This document shows, piece after piece, positions 18,362-27,043 of a DNA stretch of 64,000 bases. Below the pieces are notes generated by a model. The model worked only from the letters and a program-made list of their open reading frames with translations. It had not been told where the DNA came from and searched no databases. Position numbers and translations under genes: made by a program. Origin of the DNA: Treponema sp. (lineage in GTDB: Bacteria; Spirochaetota; Spirochaetia; Treponematales; Treponemataceae); assembly GCA_017470605.1 (NCBI GenBank), contig JAFUYH010000017.1, positions 62,001 through 126,000 on the forward strand, read 5' to 3'. Within the stretch, counting starts at the first letter, position 1; each line of letters begins with the position of its first letter.

Positions 18362-19110
18362 TCTGAAAAACCTCCCGAAAGTTTTAAGAAGGCTTCTTCC
18401 AGATTTTTTGTATTCGTAGAAGTGATTATTTCTTCTTCACTTCCACAGGCAACTGTTTTTCCACCGCTTATAATTTGAATTTTTTTACAGGTTGAATAAA
18501 CTTCCTGCAGAATATGGGTAGACATAAGAACCGCTTTCTTTTCTGCAAGTCTTTCTATCAGCTTTCTCATCTGAATGATTTGGGCAGGGTCAAGTCCGCT
18601 TACAGGTTCATCTAAAACAAGATTTGGAGGATTATGAACCAGAGCCTGGGCAAAAGAAAGACGCTGCTGCTGACCTTTTGAAAGAGTCCTGATTTTCTTA
18701 TCAAGGAATTCCGCAAGGGAACAGTCTTTTACAACCCTTTCAACAGCTTCTTTTTCCTGATTTCCGCTGAGAGAATGAATGTCACAGGCAAAATGAAGAA
18801 ATTCCCTTGCCGTAAGATTTGGAGGCAGTCTGGGACTTTCCGGCACAAAGCCAGCCAGTTCCATTGCAAGTTCCGGCTGCTCTGTAACATCAAAAGAATT
18901 GCCTTTTTCATCTGTAAGGATGATTTTGCCTGCACTGGGATAATGAAAACCGCAGACAGCCTTTATAATCGTCGTTTTTCCAGAACCGTTAGTTCCTAAA
19001 AGAGCAGTAACGCTTGCATCTGGAACAGAAAGATTCAGATTTTCTACAGCAAAATTATCTTTACCTTTTTTTGAGGAATAGGATTTATAAAAAGCTCTGA
19101 CTTCAATCAT
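18358..19110 (-). CDS. ABC transporter ATPase (GldA/CcmA type)
   Basis: 250 aa. Walker A is GTNGSGKT (39-46), the signature is LSKGQQQRLS and Walker B is NLVLDEPVSGLDP, followed by the H-loop STHIL. It powers the GldFG-like permease encoded directly downstream (4-nt overlap). The ATG has no ribosome site: TAGAAT lies exactly 6 nt upstream. A predicted promoter therefore sits in the 24-nt gap and the end of the RNase Z gene. Confidence 0.92.
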   Translation of the reverse strand: MIEVRAFYKSYSSKKGKDNFAVENLNLSVPDASVTALLGTNGSGKTTIIKAVCGFHYPSAGKIILTDEKGNSFDVTEQPELAMELAGFVPESPRLPPNLTAREFLHFACDIHSLSGNQEKEAVERVVKDCSLAEFLDKKIRTLSKGQQQRLSFAQALVHNPPNLVLDEPVSGLDPAQIIQMRKLIERLAEKKAVLMSTHILQEVYSTCKKIQIISGGKTVACGSEEEIITSTNTKNLEEAFLKLSGGFSE

Positions 19111-19116
19111 CTTTTT

Positions 19117-19145
19117 ATTCTATTATTTATTATTTTAATCCACAA
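19117..19145 (-). promoter_or_regulatory. GldA-like gene promoter, predicted leaderless
   Basis: Minus strand: TTGTGG (19140-19145), 17 nt, TAGAAT (19117-19122), 6 nt, ATG. The -35 is weak (three of six consensus bases). Confidence 0.4.
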
Positions 19146-20061
19146 AAGGAATTTCTATATGCATCCGGTCCCGGGAAAGTTCTGCCTTTGGCCAGACCTT
19201 CTGCGCTTCTTCCAGCAAAATATGAAGTTCCTTGTCTGTATAACGAGGACTGTAGTGAATCATGCACATTCGCCTTACGCCCGCTTCTTTTGCAATGGTT
19301 GCAGCCTGAACTGCAGTCATGTGTTTTTTTTCACGGGCCTGGTCTATCAGAGCTTCTTCAAACATTCCTTCGCAGATTAACAGGTCAGAACCTCTTACTT
19401 CATCAATAATAGAAGGCTTAAAAAGAGTATCGGTTACAAAAGAAAATTTTCTTCCGCTGCGTTTCTGCCCCAGAACCTGTTCCGGCTTTACAAGAGAACC
19501 GTCTGCAGCCTGAACTTCAAAACCGTTCTGCAGCTGGGACCACAAAGGGCCGCAAGGAACGCCCAGTTCCCTGGCTTTCTGAGGATTAAATTCTCCAGGG
19601 CGGTCAAGTTCTTCCAGAGTATAGCCTACACAGGTCTTTGTATGTTCCAGAGGAAAAGCACGGATATAAAAATCCTTGCCTGAATGAACCACACAGGGAG
19701 CCGTAATTTCCTTTACGACAATAGGATAATTGATATACATATCCAGCACCTTGCGGCTTGTTTCAATATATTCTTTAATTTTAGGGGGGCCGTAAATATA
19801 CAGGGGCTCCGTTCTATCTACCTGGGCAGAAAGCATGAGAATGCCCGGAAGTCCGGTTACATGGTCTGCATGTGTATGAGAAACAAAAATGGCATCAATC
19901 TTTTTCCATTTTAAATTCAGTCTTTTTAAGCTGACCTGAGTGCCTTCCCCTCCGTCAAAAAGAAATAAATCACCGTCTCTTCTAAGCAGGACTGATGTAA
20001 GATGTCTGTATGGTAAAGGCTGCATTCCTCCGCAGCCCAAAATAAAAGCTTCCATGTTCAT
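19135..20061 (-). CDS. rnz: Ribonuclease Z
   Basis: 308 aa, the usual length of the short bacterial form. The metal-binding motif SHTHADHVTGLPG (61-73) and later FVTDT and HMTAVQAA are characteristic of the ElaC-type metallo-beta-lactamase fold. It endonucleolytically trims tRNA precursors that lack encoded CCA, which matches the tRNA-Leu here. Two ATGs are possible, 20061 and 20055. Neither has a real ribosome site, and TATAAT ends 9 nt before the first. The HTHADH and FVTDT motifs favour RNase Z over a generic hydrolase. Confidence 0.93.
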   Translation of the reverse strand: MNMEAFILGCGGMQPLPYRHLTSVLLRRDGDLFLFDGGEGTQVSLKRLNLKWKKIDAIFVSHTHADHVTGLPGILMLSAQVDRTEPLYIYGPPKIKEYIETSRKVLDMYINYPIVVKEITAPCVVHSGKDFYIRAFPLEHTKTCVGYTLEELDRPGEFNPQKARELGVPCGPLWSQLQNGFEVQAADGSLVKPEQVLGQKRSGRKFSFVTDTLFKPSIIDEVRGSDLLICEGMFEEALIDQAREKKHMTAVQAATIAKEAGVRRMCMIHYSPRYTDKELHILLEEAQKVWPKAELSRDRMHIEIPFVD

Positions 20062-20070
20062 AACGGAGGA

Positions 20071-20099
20071 ATTATATCAGAAAATAAAATTTATGTAAT
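20071..20099 (-). promoter_or_regulatory. RNase Z promoter
   Basis: Minus strand: ATTACA (20094-20099), 17 nt, TATAAT (20071-20076), 9 nt before the first ATG. The leader would be only a few bases. Confidence 0.5.
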
Positions 20100-20455
20100 C
20101 AGATTTCCAGCATATTTATTGCTTCAATTGTGCGCTTATATTCTTCCGTTACCTGAGAAAAATAAGAAAGTGCAGCAGATTCAGATTTTAAGCCGCCACG
20201 CAGTTCTTCTGTAAGGCTTGAAGAAACTGAAGCAAGTTTAGAAAAGCCCAGATTAAGGGCCATACCTTTTAATGTATGAACAGCAAGAAAGGCTTTTTCC
20301 CAGTCGCCTGCATTTACAGCAGTCTGCAGATCATTATAGTCTGTTGTCTGTGTAAATTTATGCAGATATTTTGCAACCCTATCTTCTGTTGCCAGACGGG
20401 AAATTACATTTTCATAATCAGCTTCAAGCTGGCTGTATAGTTCCTGAACTTTCAT
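20099..20455 (-). CDS. Stand-alone Hpt-domain phosphotransfer protein
   Basis: 118 aa from the ATG at 20455, chosen because GGAG lies 5 nt upstream; a longer reading to 20512 adds an unlikely hydrophobic N-terminus. The whole protein is one Hpt four-helix bundle with phospho-histidine H60 in AVHTLKGMALNLGF. It would relay phosphate between a hybrid kinase and a response regulator, neither of which is adjacent. It follows the MATE transporter gene by 43 nt in the same direction and may be co-transcribed. Confidence 0.88.
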   Translation of the reverse strand: MKVQELYSQLEADYENVISRLATEDRVAKYLHKFTQTTDYNDLQTAVNAGDWEKAFLAVHTLKGMALNLGFSKLASVSSSLTEELRGGLKSESAALSYFSQVTEEYKRTIEAINMLEI

Positions 20456-20498
20456 ATAGGCTCCGAACAAAAAAGAATATTTAATTATACTTGCAATA

Positions 20499-21857
20499 CT
20501 ATAAGGATTCAAGTTTTTTTATGTAAAGATTATACCCCACAAGATTTGCCGCAAAAGTCAGAATCCAGCTGATTGGATAAGAAATAAAGATAATAAAAGG
20601 TGTATGGAAGAATGGAATCTGGAAAATTGTTGAAAGCCAGAGAATTCTGAAAATGCAGGCCCCCGTAAGCGAAGTAATTACAGGCATAAGGGAATGCCCT
20701 ATTCCGCGGATGGAATTAGACATGCCATCCATCATTCCACAAAGATAATAGGTTGTAAAAATAACCCACAGACGTGACATTCCGGCATCTATAACTTCAG
20801 GGCTTGTAGTGTATATTCCCAGAAGCTGACGTCCAAAAACAAGGAAAAGAGCACTTAAAGAAGCCCCTATTACAATTATAGAAAACTGGGAAATCCAGAC
20901 GGTCTTTTTTATACGGTCAATTTTGTTTGCTCCAAGATTCTGGGAACAGAATGTAAGGGCCCCCTGAGAAAAACCGTTCATTGAAGTATAAATAAAGCCT
21001 TCCAGATTACAGGCAGCCGAGTTTCCTGCAATAAGAACCGCGCCAAAAGAATTTACAGACGACTGAATTATTACATTTGAAAAAGAAAACATAATGCCCT
21101 GAAAGCCTGCAGGCAGTCCTATTTTCACAATCTGAGTAAAAATAGGCATATTGATTTTCAGTTTTCTTAAATCCAGATGAAATTCATCTTTTTCCAGACA
21201 CAAAAGAAGGACAACAAGGAAGGCAGAAATGCACTGGGAAATTACGGTTGCAAGGGCAACTCCTGCAACATCCATTTTAAGGGAAATGACAAAAAAGAGA
21301 TTTAAAAGAAGGTTTATTACCCCTGCAAGAAAAAGGATGTAAAGAGGACGCTGGGTATCTCCCTTTGCCCGCAGAATTGCGCTTCCAAAATTATAAATCA
21401 TGGTAGCGGTTATTCCGCCAAAATAGATTCTAAGGTAAACGGCGGCAAGTTCCAGAACTTCGGAAGGAGCCTGCATTAAAATCAGGATTCCCCGGGCAAA
21501 AGTTACCCCAACGGCTGTAAGTACAAGCCCGCTGAAAAGAGAGACAAGCATTGCCGTGTGTATGGCATCTTTCAGTTCATTGATTTTCTGGGCACCAAAA
21601 AAGCGGGCAACAACAACATTTGTTCCGATAGAAAGCCCCAGAAAGAGATTTACAAGCAGATTTATTAAAGAACCTGTTGAGCCTACGGCTGCAAGAGAAT
21701 TATCTCCTGCAAAACGGCCAACAACAACAACATCAGCGGCATTAAAAAGAAGCTGCAGAATGCTTGAAAAAATCAGAGGTATGGAAAAGCGCAGAAGTTT
21801 TGTAAAAAGAGGCCCTTCCGTCATATCAATTTTATTATTTGAATTAAAACGCGACAT
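20499..21857 (-). CDS. MATE-family efflux transporter
   Basis: 452 aa with 12 hydrophobic segments. The N-terminus (MTEGPLFTKLLRFSIPLIFS) and the repeated halves (FNAADVVVVGRFAG and the equivalent region after about 240) are typical of NorM/DinF-like Na+- or H+-coupled exporters of cationic drugs and metabolites. It shares one base with the small gene upstream, so the two are translationally coupled. Substrate cannot be inferred. Confidence 0.93.
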   Translation of the reverse strand: MSRFNSNNKIDMTEGPLFTKLLRFSIPLIFSSILQLLFNAADVVVVGRFAGDNSLAAVGSTGSLINLLVNLFLGLSIGTNVVVARFFGAQKINELKDAIHTAMLVSLFSGLVLTAVGVTFARGILILMQAPSEVLELAAVYLRIYFGGITATMIYNFGSAILRAKGDTQRPLYILFLAGVINLLLNLFFVISLKMDVAGVALATVISQCISAFLVVLLLCLEKDEFHLDLRKLKINMPIFTQIVKIGLPAGFQGIMFSFSNVIIQSSVNSFGAVLIAGNSAACNLEGFIYTSMNGFSQGALTFCSQNLGANKIDRIKKTVWISQFSIIVIGASLSALFLVFGRQLLGIYTTSPEVIDAGMSRLWVIFTTYYLCGMMDGMSNSIRGIGHSLMPVITSLTGACIFRILWLSTIFQIPFFHTPFIIFISYPISWILTFAANLVGYNLYIKKLESL

Positions 21858-22081
21858 TACACTATATCCAGCATATCTTTAAAAAAGTGATTTTCTATAC
21901 GGGCCGTATTCATAAGTTCGCCATAGGACTTGAAAGACTTTTCTTCATAAAGGCGGCCAAAACGTATTATGACAGAACCGTCATCAGCTTTATCATACAT
22001 CATATTGTATTTCTTACCGTTATACTGAAATTCAAACGGCTGCTGAGTCTCTATCTTGAAAATCAATTCGTCTTTTGTCAT
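21857..22081 (-). CDS. Small hypothetical protein
   Basis: 74 aa, soluble and charged, with no membrane segment. The pattern FEFQYNGKKYNMMYDK, SVIIRFGRLYEEKSF suggests a small beta-sheet domain. AAGG lies just before the ATG, and TATAAA (22091-22096) could be its -10. Its stop overlaps the start of the MATE gene, which supports a real gene. I do not recognise the family. Confidence 0.68.
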   Translation of the reverse strand: MTKDELIFKIETQQPFEFQYNGKKYNMMYDKADDGSVIIRFGRLYEEKSFKSYGELMNTARIENHFFKDMLDIV

Positions 22082-22126
22082 AAGCCTTATTTTATATAAA
22101 TTATTCTTTAATTGCTAGTACAAGTA

Positions 22127-22135
22127 TGCTATAAT
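22127..22135 (+). promoter_or_regulatory. Extended -10 promoter of MoxR operon, predicted leaderless
   Basis: TGC-TATAAT is an extended -10 (TGn) box ending 6 nt before the ATG at 22142. A poor -35 (TTTAAT, 22107-22112) stands 17 nt upstream, as expected for an extended -10 promoter. No ribosome site is present. Confidence 0.55.
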
Positions 22136-22141
22136 TATTCC

Positions 22142-23095
22142 ATGTCAAAAATAACAGATGTTTCAGGAAAAATAAAAAAATCAGTTCAGGAAGTTTTCAA
22201 GGGAAACGAAGACTTAATTAATATGATTCTTGCCTGCCTTTTTTCCGGCGGTCACGTACTTTTGGAAGATGTTCCGGGAACAGGAAAAACAGTTCTTGCA
22301 AAATCTCTTGCAAAATCTTCTGGACTTCCTTTTTCACGCGTTCAGTGTACTCCAGACCTTATGCCTTCCGATATAACAGGTTCTTCCGTATGGCTTCCAT
22401 CCCAACAGAAATTTGAATTCCGCGCCGGTCCTGTCATGTCTTCAATTGTTCTTGTAGATGAATTAAACCGCGCCACTCCCCGCACCCAGTCTGCCCTGCT
22501 TGAATGTATGGCAGAAAAACAGGTAAGTGTTGACGGTCAGATTCACAAACTGGACAATCCGTTTTTTGTTATCGCAACCCAAAACCCTGTTGAATCAGAA
22601 GGAACCTTTCCCCTGCCGGAAGCCCAGAAAGACCGCTTTACAATGACCCTTTCTATGGGCTATCCAGATGAAGAAGACGAAGCCTTAATCATCACTTCTC
22701 AGAATTCTACTACACACCCTGTAGAAAAAGTAAATGCCGTAGTAACACGAGAAGAAATTCTGGACTGCATGGAAGAAGCCGTTACCATTCATGTAGAAGA
22801 AAGTGTTTTGAGCTATCTTTTAGCACTTGTTCATCAGACACGTGCAGACTACCGTATTGCGGCTGGAGTTTCTCCCCGCGGTTCAATTGCCCTTTACAAG
22901 GCCTGCCAGGCTTATGCCGCCATAAAAGACCGCACTTATGTTGTGCCGGAAGACATAAAAAAACTTGCCCTACCCGTTTTCCGTAACCGCATAATCTTAA
23001 ACAGCGACTCAATGCTTAAAGGCTATTCTGCAGAAAAAATTCTTATGGAACTTATAGAACAGATTCCGCTTCCGGCCTTTAAGGCTCATGTATAA
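22142..23095 (+). CDS. MoxR-family AAA+ ATPase
   Basis: 317 aa from the ATG at 22142. Walker A is DVPGTGKT (43-50), Walker B is VLVDELNRA, and sensor 1 lies in VIATQNPVESEGTFPLPEAQ, the MoxR hallmark. MoxR ATPases act as chaperones that assemble or activate partners, usually encoded with DUF58 and membrane or VWA proteins. Here DUF58 (8-nt overlap) and a DUF4129-like membrane protein follow. The start has no ribosome site. Confidence 0.93.
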   Translation: MSKITDVSGKIKKSVQEVFKGNEDLINMILACLFSGGHVLLEDVPGTGKTVLAKSLAKSSGLPFSRVQCTPDLMPSDITGSSVWLPSQQKFEFRAGPVMSSIVLVDELNRATPRTQSALLECMAEKQVSVDGQIHKLDNPFFVIATQNPVESEGTFPLPEAQKDRFTMTLSMGYPDEEDEALIITSQNSTTHPVEKVNAVVTREEILDCMEEAVTIHVEESVLSYLLALVHQTRADYRIAAGVSPRGSIALYKACQAYAAIKDRTYVVPEDIKKLALPVFRNRIILNSDSMLKGYSAEKILMELIEQIPLPAFKAHV

Positions 23096-24200
23096 ACTTG
23101 CAGGCAAAAGCATGGTAAAAACTTCTTCTTTTGTTCCTATGGTTCTACTCATAAGCGCAGCCTTTACACTGGTCATGCCTTTCAGGCTTATTCAGTTTAT
23201 AGGCTATTCAGTTTTTTTACTGATTTGCCTTTCTTTTATCTATGCAAAAATTCTTTCAAAGTGCATAAAGGTAGACCGCCCTATTTCAGAATTAAAACTT
23301 GCCTGTAAGGAACACGCAATAATAACTTTTTCAATAAAAAACCATTCACCGCTGCCAGCCTTTATCTGCTATTATGCAGACACTGCTCCCTACCTCTACA
23401 TTTTCCACAACGAAAATTCAGGTCTCTTTACCCTGCGCCCCAGAGAACTGCATCAGGTAAGCTACAAAATCTCTGCCCAGGACAGAGGTCTTTACACTGT
23501 AGGCCCCGTAAAAGTCCGCACGGCAGACCCTCTGGGACTATTTGAAATAGAACTTGAAATTCCCTGCGAGCTTAAAATAACAGTACGCCCGGCAAGAATA
23601 AAACTTCACACCATCACCATTCCGGGCTTTCCCCAGGGCGCACTCAAGATAACTAATCCTATTTATGAAGACATAACCATGCGCCGCAGCGTGCGTGAAT
23701 ACATTCCAGGAGACGAACAGAAAAGAATAAACTGGCGGCTTTCAGCAAAATTTGATTCTCTTTTTACAAATCAGTATGAAGAATCTTACGACGCTCCTTT
23801 TTTTGTATACCTGAACCTTGCAGAAGAAGATTACGAACTGAAGACCCGCTCTTATTACAGTGAAAAGGCAATAGAAATTGCAGCCTCAATTGTAGAATCC
23901 TCACGCCGTTACAAGCAGAGATGCGGATTTGCGGCCTACGGTACAGATTTTCCATATCTGAAGCCTCATGCAAATCAAGCAGATGTAATACTTGACCTTC
24001 TTTCGCTTATAAAGTGCGTTCCAGGAAAGCTTTCCTATAATCCAGAAGTAAAACTCCGCCATCAGCTTCCTGCCGGAACCATGCTTTTTGTTATAGGGCC
24101 TCGCGAAGTGGAAAAATATTTTGCAAAAGTTGAATCTGATAAAGAAGAACTGAATACTGAAAATATCAAAATCAGAAAGAAGGCTGCAAATGGAATCTAG
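23088..24200 (+). CDS. DUF58 membrane protein
   Basis: 370 aa. Two N-terminal membrane helices (about 14-50) precede a beta-rich region and the DUF58 core: TMRRSVREYIPGDEQKRINW, then LSAKFDSLFTNQYEE. This core has a VWA-like fold in the family. It is a standard partner of MoxR ATPases, and the gene overlaps MoxR by 8 nt and the DUF4129 gene by 11 nt. The role of such complexes is often envelope or stress related, but is not defined here. Confidence 0.88.
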   Translation: MYKLAGKSMVKTSSFVPMVLLISAAFTLVMPFRLIQFIGYSVFLLICLSFIYAKILSKCIKVDRPISELKLACKEHAIITFSIKNHSPLPAFICYYADTAPYLYIFHNENSGLFTLRPRELHQVSYKISAQDRGLYTVGPVKVRTADPLGLFEIELEIPCELKITVRPARIKLHTITIPGFPQGALKITNPIYEDITMRRSVREYIPGDEQKRINWRLSAKFDSLFTNQYEESYDAPFFVYLNLAEEDYELKTRSYYSEKAIEIAASIVESSRRYKQRCGFAAYGTDFPYLKPHANQADVILDLLSLIKCVPGKLSYNPEVKLRHQLPAGTMLFVIGPREVEKYFAKVESDKEELNTENIKIRKKAANGI

Positions 24201-25671
24201 GGCACGGCTTTTGGAAAGATTCATCCTCACCTCTATAGCAAGCAGTTTCATAATCATACTGCTCTATACGATTAACGGTGTAATGCTGATAAGTGAAATT
24301 CTGGATTTTGAACTTGTAAATCTTTTTGTATACATAATTCTGATTCTAAGCGGCATTGTTTTTTCTGCAGGACTTGATTTTTTTATTACGCCAAAAAGCA
24401 AAGGTATGGTACATGCCGTCTTTCTAATCAGCATGATTATTCTAATGCTGATTCTGAGTTTTGCCTTTCAGCAGTATGACGCCCCTTATGCACTTATACC
24501 TTCCATGATTGGTCTATATATAATCTGTGCCTATCTGAACTCTCTTTTTCTCTATCATGACGTATTTTTAGATTCAATAAGCGGAATGCATGGAGAAGAA
24601 CTTAGAGTCTACCTTTTTCACAATAACCTTACGGCAGGAGATTTTGGTCAGTTCATAAAAAAACTGCAGGGCATTCTCTTTATAATGGGCTTTGCGGTCT
24701 TTGTTTCTGTTATTGGGGGAAAACTTTCAGGACTTCATTATAATCCTCTTATCATAGGCTTTATCCTCTATTTTTATACATTTCTCTTTATCAGTTTTAT
24801 TCTGCTAGGGATTTATAACCGCGAAATATACTATGCCTTTCTTGGTATTGATAATATCCTTCCTTCAAGAAGCAATATGTTCCGCCATGCACTCATAATT
24901 ATGATTGCAAGTGCCATCCTAGGCCTTACAGTTTCAACAGATAAGGCCATAATAAAAATCAAGCCGATTGAAGAAAAACAGAGGGAAGAAATCAAAATCG
25001 AAAATCCCCAGCCAGATATTCCTATTACAGACATAAGACCTCTTGATTTTGGAGACAGACTTTTTGAGCATGAAGAAAGGGAGCATCTTGATTTAAGTTT
25101 CCTCTGGTATATTCTGGATAAAATTGCAAAAGCAGTAATGATAATCGGGGCAGTCCTCCTTCTTGTTTACACCACATTCAGAATAATAAGCAGCGGTGCT
25201 GTAAGGGCTTTTTTTAAGGACGGAGTTCTATTCCAGTTTTTAAGCAAGCTGTGGGAAGACCTGAGGGAGTTTTTTAAGATGCTCTTTCATTTTAATTTTG
25301 AAAAGAAGCAGGCTTATGCAACCGTTCAGGCAAAAAGTTTCAGAAATGCAATACAGGATTTCCTGAAAAATTCCAAAAAGAACCGGGCAAAAAGAAGCGA
25401 AATTGACAGGCTTACAAAACTTTTTATGACCCTCATAGACTGGGGAAGCCGGCGCAGCATTGAATACAGGACAACAATGGCTCCTGCCGAATACACAAAC
25501 AAGATAAAGGACTATTTTGATTCTCATGACAGAAAAAGTCACACTTCTTTTGCAGTAAGTGCTGGAGATTTATTTGAAAAAGCCCTTTATGATAAAGACA
25601 CGCTTTCTGCAGAAGAAGAAGCCGACTTTACAAAGGCGGTAAAATCCATTACAAGCTATACAATATCATGA
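24190..25671 (+). CDS. DUF4129-like polytopic membrane protein
   Basis: 493 aa. Seven or so membrane segments fill residues 10-250. A charged, proline-containing periplasmic or linker region follows (about 255-300), then another span (about 312-330) and a cytoplasmic tail. The tail ends with a DUF4129-like helix set: LTKLFMTLIDWGSRRSIEYR, then MAPAEYTNKIKDYF. DUF4129 is typically found at the C-terminus of transglutaminase-like proteins beside MoxR/DUF58. Here no transglutaminase Cys-His-Asp set is seen. It overlaps the next gene by 4 nt. Confidence 0.75.
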   Translation: MESRARLLERFILTSIASSFIIILLYTINGVMLISEILDFELVNLFVYIILILSGIVFSAGLDFFITPKSKGMVHAVFLISMIILMLILSFAFQQYDAPYALIPSMIGLYIICAYLNSLFLYHDVFLDSISGMHGEELRVYLFHNNLTAGDFGQFIKKLQGILFIMGFAVFVSVIGGKLSGLHYNPLIIGFILYFYTFLFISFILLGIYNREIYYAFLGIDNILPSRSNMFRHALIIMIASAILGLTVSTDKAIIKIKPIEEKQREEIKIENPQPDIPITDIRPLDFGDRLFEHEEREHLDLSFLWYILDKIAKAVMIIGAVLLLVYTTFRIISSGAVRAFFKDGVLFQFLSKLWEDLREFFKMLFHFNFEKKQAYATVQAKSFRNAIQDFLKNSKKNRAKRSEIDRLTKLFMTLIDWGSRRSIEYRTTMAPAEYTNKIKDYFDSHDRKSHTSFAVSAGDLFEKALYDKDTLSAEEEADFTKAVKSITSYTIS

Positions 25672-26966
25672 AAATAGTTTTTTACAGCACAAACACAAAC
25701 GCTTTTGACTCATCTACCTTTCTTATAAATGTAATGCCTTCCAATCAAGAGGCTTTTTCTACTTTTATTCACTCTCATCCAGAAGATGATTTTTTTTGCG
25801 TCAGTCAGAAACCTGCCATGTTTATGCCGGAAAATATGTCTGTGATATTAGAGCCGGATGCAGATGCAGAAGCCTTTGCCCAGAAAATTACAGATTTGCA
25901 GGCAGATTTTGCAATCGCAATGACTTTCTGGACTGCTCCGTATGACTGGCTTTCCATAAGCGATGCTCTGGTTGCAGAAAAAGTCCGCCAGAAAGGCATC
26001 ACCGCAATCTGTAATCCGCTTGAAGCATCCCTGATTTGCTTTGACAAATGGCGGACTCATAATGAGCTGGCGCGGCTGGGCTTTGACGTGGCTGCTGCGG
26101 TATTCTGCGACCACGATTTGTACTTCTGCGCGGGAAGCAATAAGGAAGTTCTGCACAATGTCTACAAGGAAAGCGTACTGACTCAAATTCGCGGCCTGCG
26201 GCTGCCGGTTATAATCAAAGATACGACAGGTTTGAGTTCCTACGGAATGACGGTTGCCCACACTTATGGAGAGGTTGCAGGTTATCTTAATTCAAAGCGT
26301 AATAATTCCAACAGGCTGATTGAAGAGTTTATAAGCGGAAGACAGTTCGGGCTTGAGATTTATGGAGTGCCAGGGGCTTACACAGTGCTTCCCCCATTCG
26401 AGTTCAGCGTGAATCAGTATGGAATTACAAGTCCTAAGCAGAGTGTGAAATACGGGCCTTGCGACTTGTCTGATGATTTGCATGATATGATGCTGAAGCT
26501 GGCTGAAGGTCTTGGACTTTGCGGGGCTGCTCAGGTTGATTTGATTTTAGATGATGATGGTCAGTGGCACATTATTGAGGTAAATCCAAGATTGAGCGGA
26601 ATGACTTATACCTATGCGGCTGCCTGCGGACTTTCTGTTTTTGAGATGATGTACAATACGGTGATTGAGCCTGAACATACGGTGATTGAGCCTGTCGAAA
26701 TCACCGCCAATCTCAAAAAATTTGTGATGAGTCTCAAGCTGCCTTTGATGTCAGAATCTCAAATGAAAGAAATCCTTCTGCTTCCCGGAGTTCGACTGTT
26801 AAATCAGACTAACGACCTTGCCGCAAAACAGGAGCGCGAAAAAGGCTTTTGCGAGTGCATAATTGCCGCCGATGAAAAATCACTTTTGCAAAATGCAGTC
26901 GCCAGATTCGAAGAACTTTACCCCGGCGACGCAATTATTCTTCAGGCAAAGAAAATAGTGGAATAA
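25668..26966 (+). CDS. ATP-grasp ligase-like protein
   Basis: 432 aa. A Rossmann-like N-terminal domain (to about 120) is followed by ATP-grasp: FDKWRTHNELARLGF, then VIIKDTTGLSSYGM (ATP lysine region), LIEEFISGRQFGLEI and VDLILDDDGQWHIIEVNPRLSGM (metal-binding acidic and Asn residues). It should join a carboxylate to an amine or thiol with acyl-phosphate chemistry; the D-Ala-D-Ala ligase branch is closest. It overlaps the DUF4129 gene by 4 nt, so it may act on envelope peptides. A hairpin repeat is inserted in frame (TVIEPVEIT) and half of it is duplicated. Codon use changes abruptly near 26040 to a GC-richer style. Confidence 0.8.
   Translation: MKIVFYSTNTNAFDSSTFLINVMPSNQEAFSTFIHSHPEDDFFCVSQKPAMFMPENMSVILEPDADAEAFAQKITDLQADFAIAMTFWTAPYDWLSISDALVAEKVRQKGITAICNPLEASLICFDKWRTHNELARLGFDVAAAVFCDHDLYFCAGSNKEVLHNVYKESVLTQIRGLRLPVIIKDTTGLSSYGMTVAHTYGEVAGYLNSKRNNSNRLIEEFISGRQFGLEIYGVPGAYTVLPPFEFSVNQYGITSPKQSVKYGPCDLSDDLHDMMLKLAEGLGLCGAAQVDLILDDDGQWHIIEVNPRLSGMTYTYAAACGLSVFEMMYNTVIEPEHTVIEPVEITANLKKFVMSLKLPLMSESQMKEILLLPGVRLLNQTNDLAAKQEREKGFCECIIAADEKSLLQNAVARFEELYPGDAIILQAKKIVE
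26658..26706. repeat. Hairpin repeat copy 1 with 21-bp partial tandem duplication
   Basis: The hairpin CGGTGATT / GAGCCTGTCGA / AATCACCG lies at 26680-26706. Immediately upstream, 26658-26673 repeats its first 16 bases (ACGGTGATTGAGCCTG) at a 21-base offset, so the coding frame is kept. Both lie inside the ATP-grasp gene. Confidence 0.85.
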
Positions 26967-27043
26967 GTGCATGGAGTTCTGAGCGTATTCGTCCAATCAC
27001 AATGCGGCAGACTTACCGCTGGGAAATATGCTGGATAACAGTT

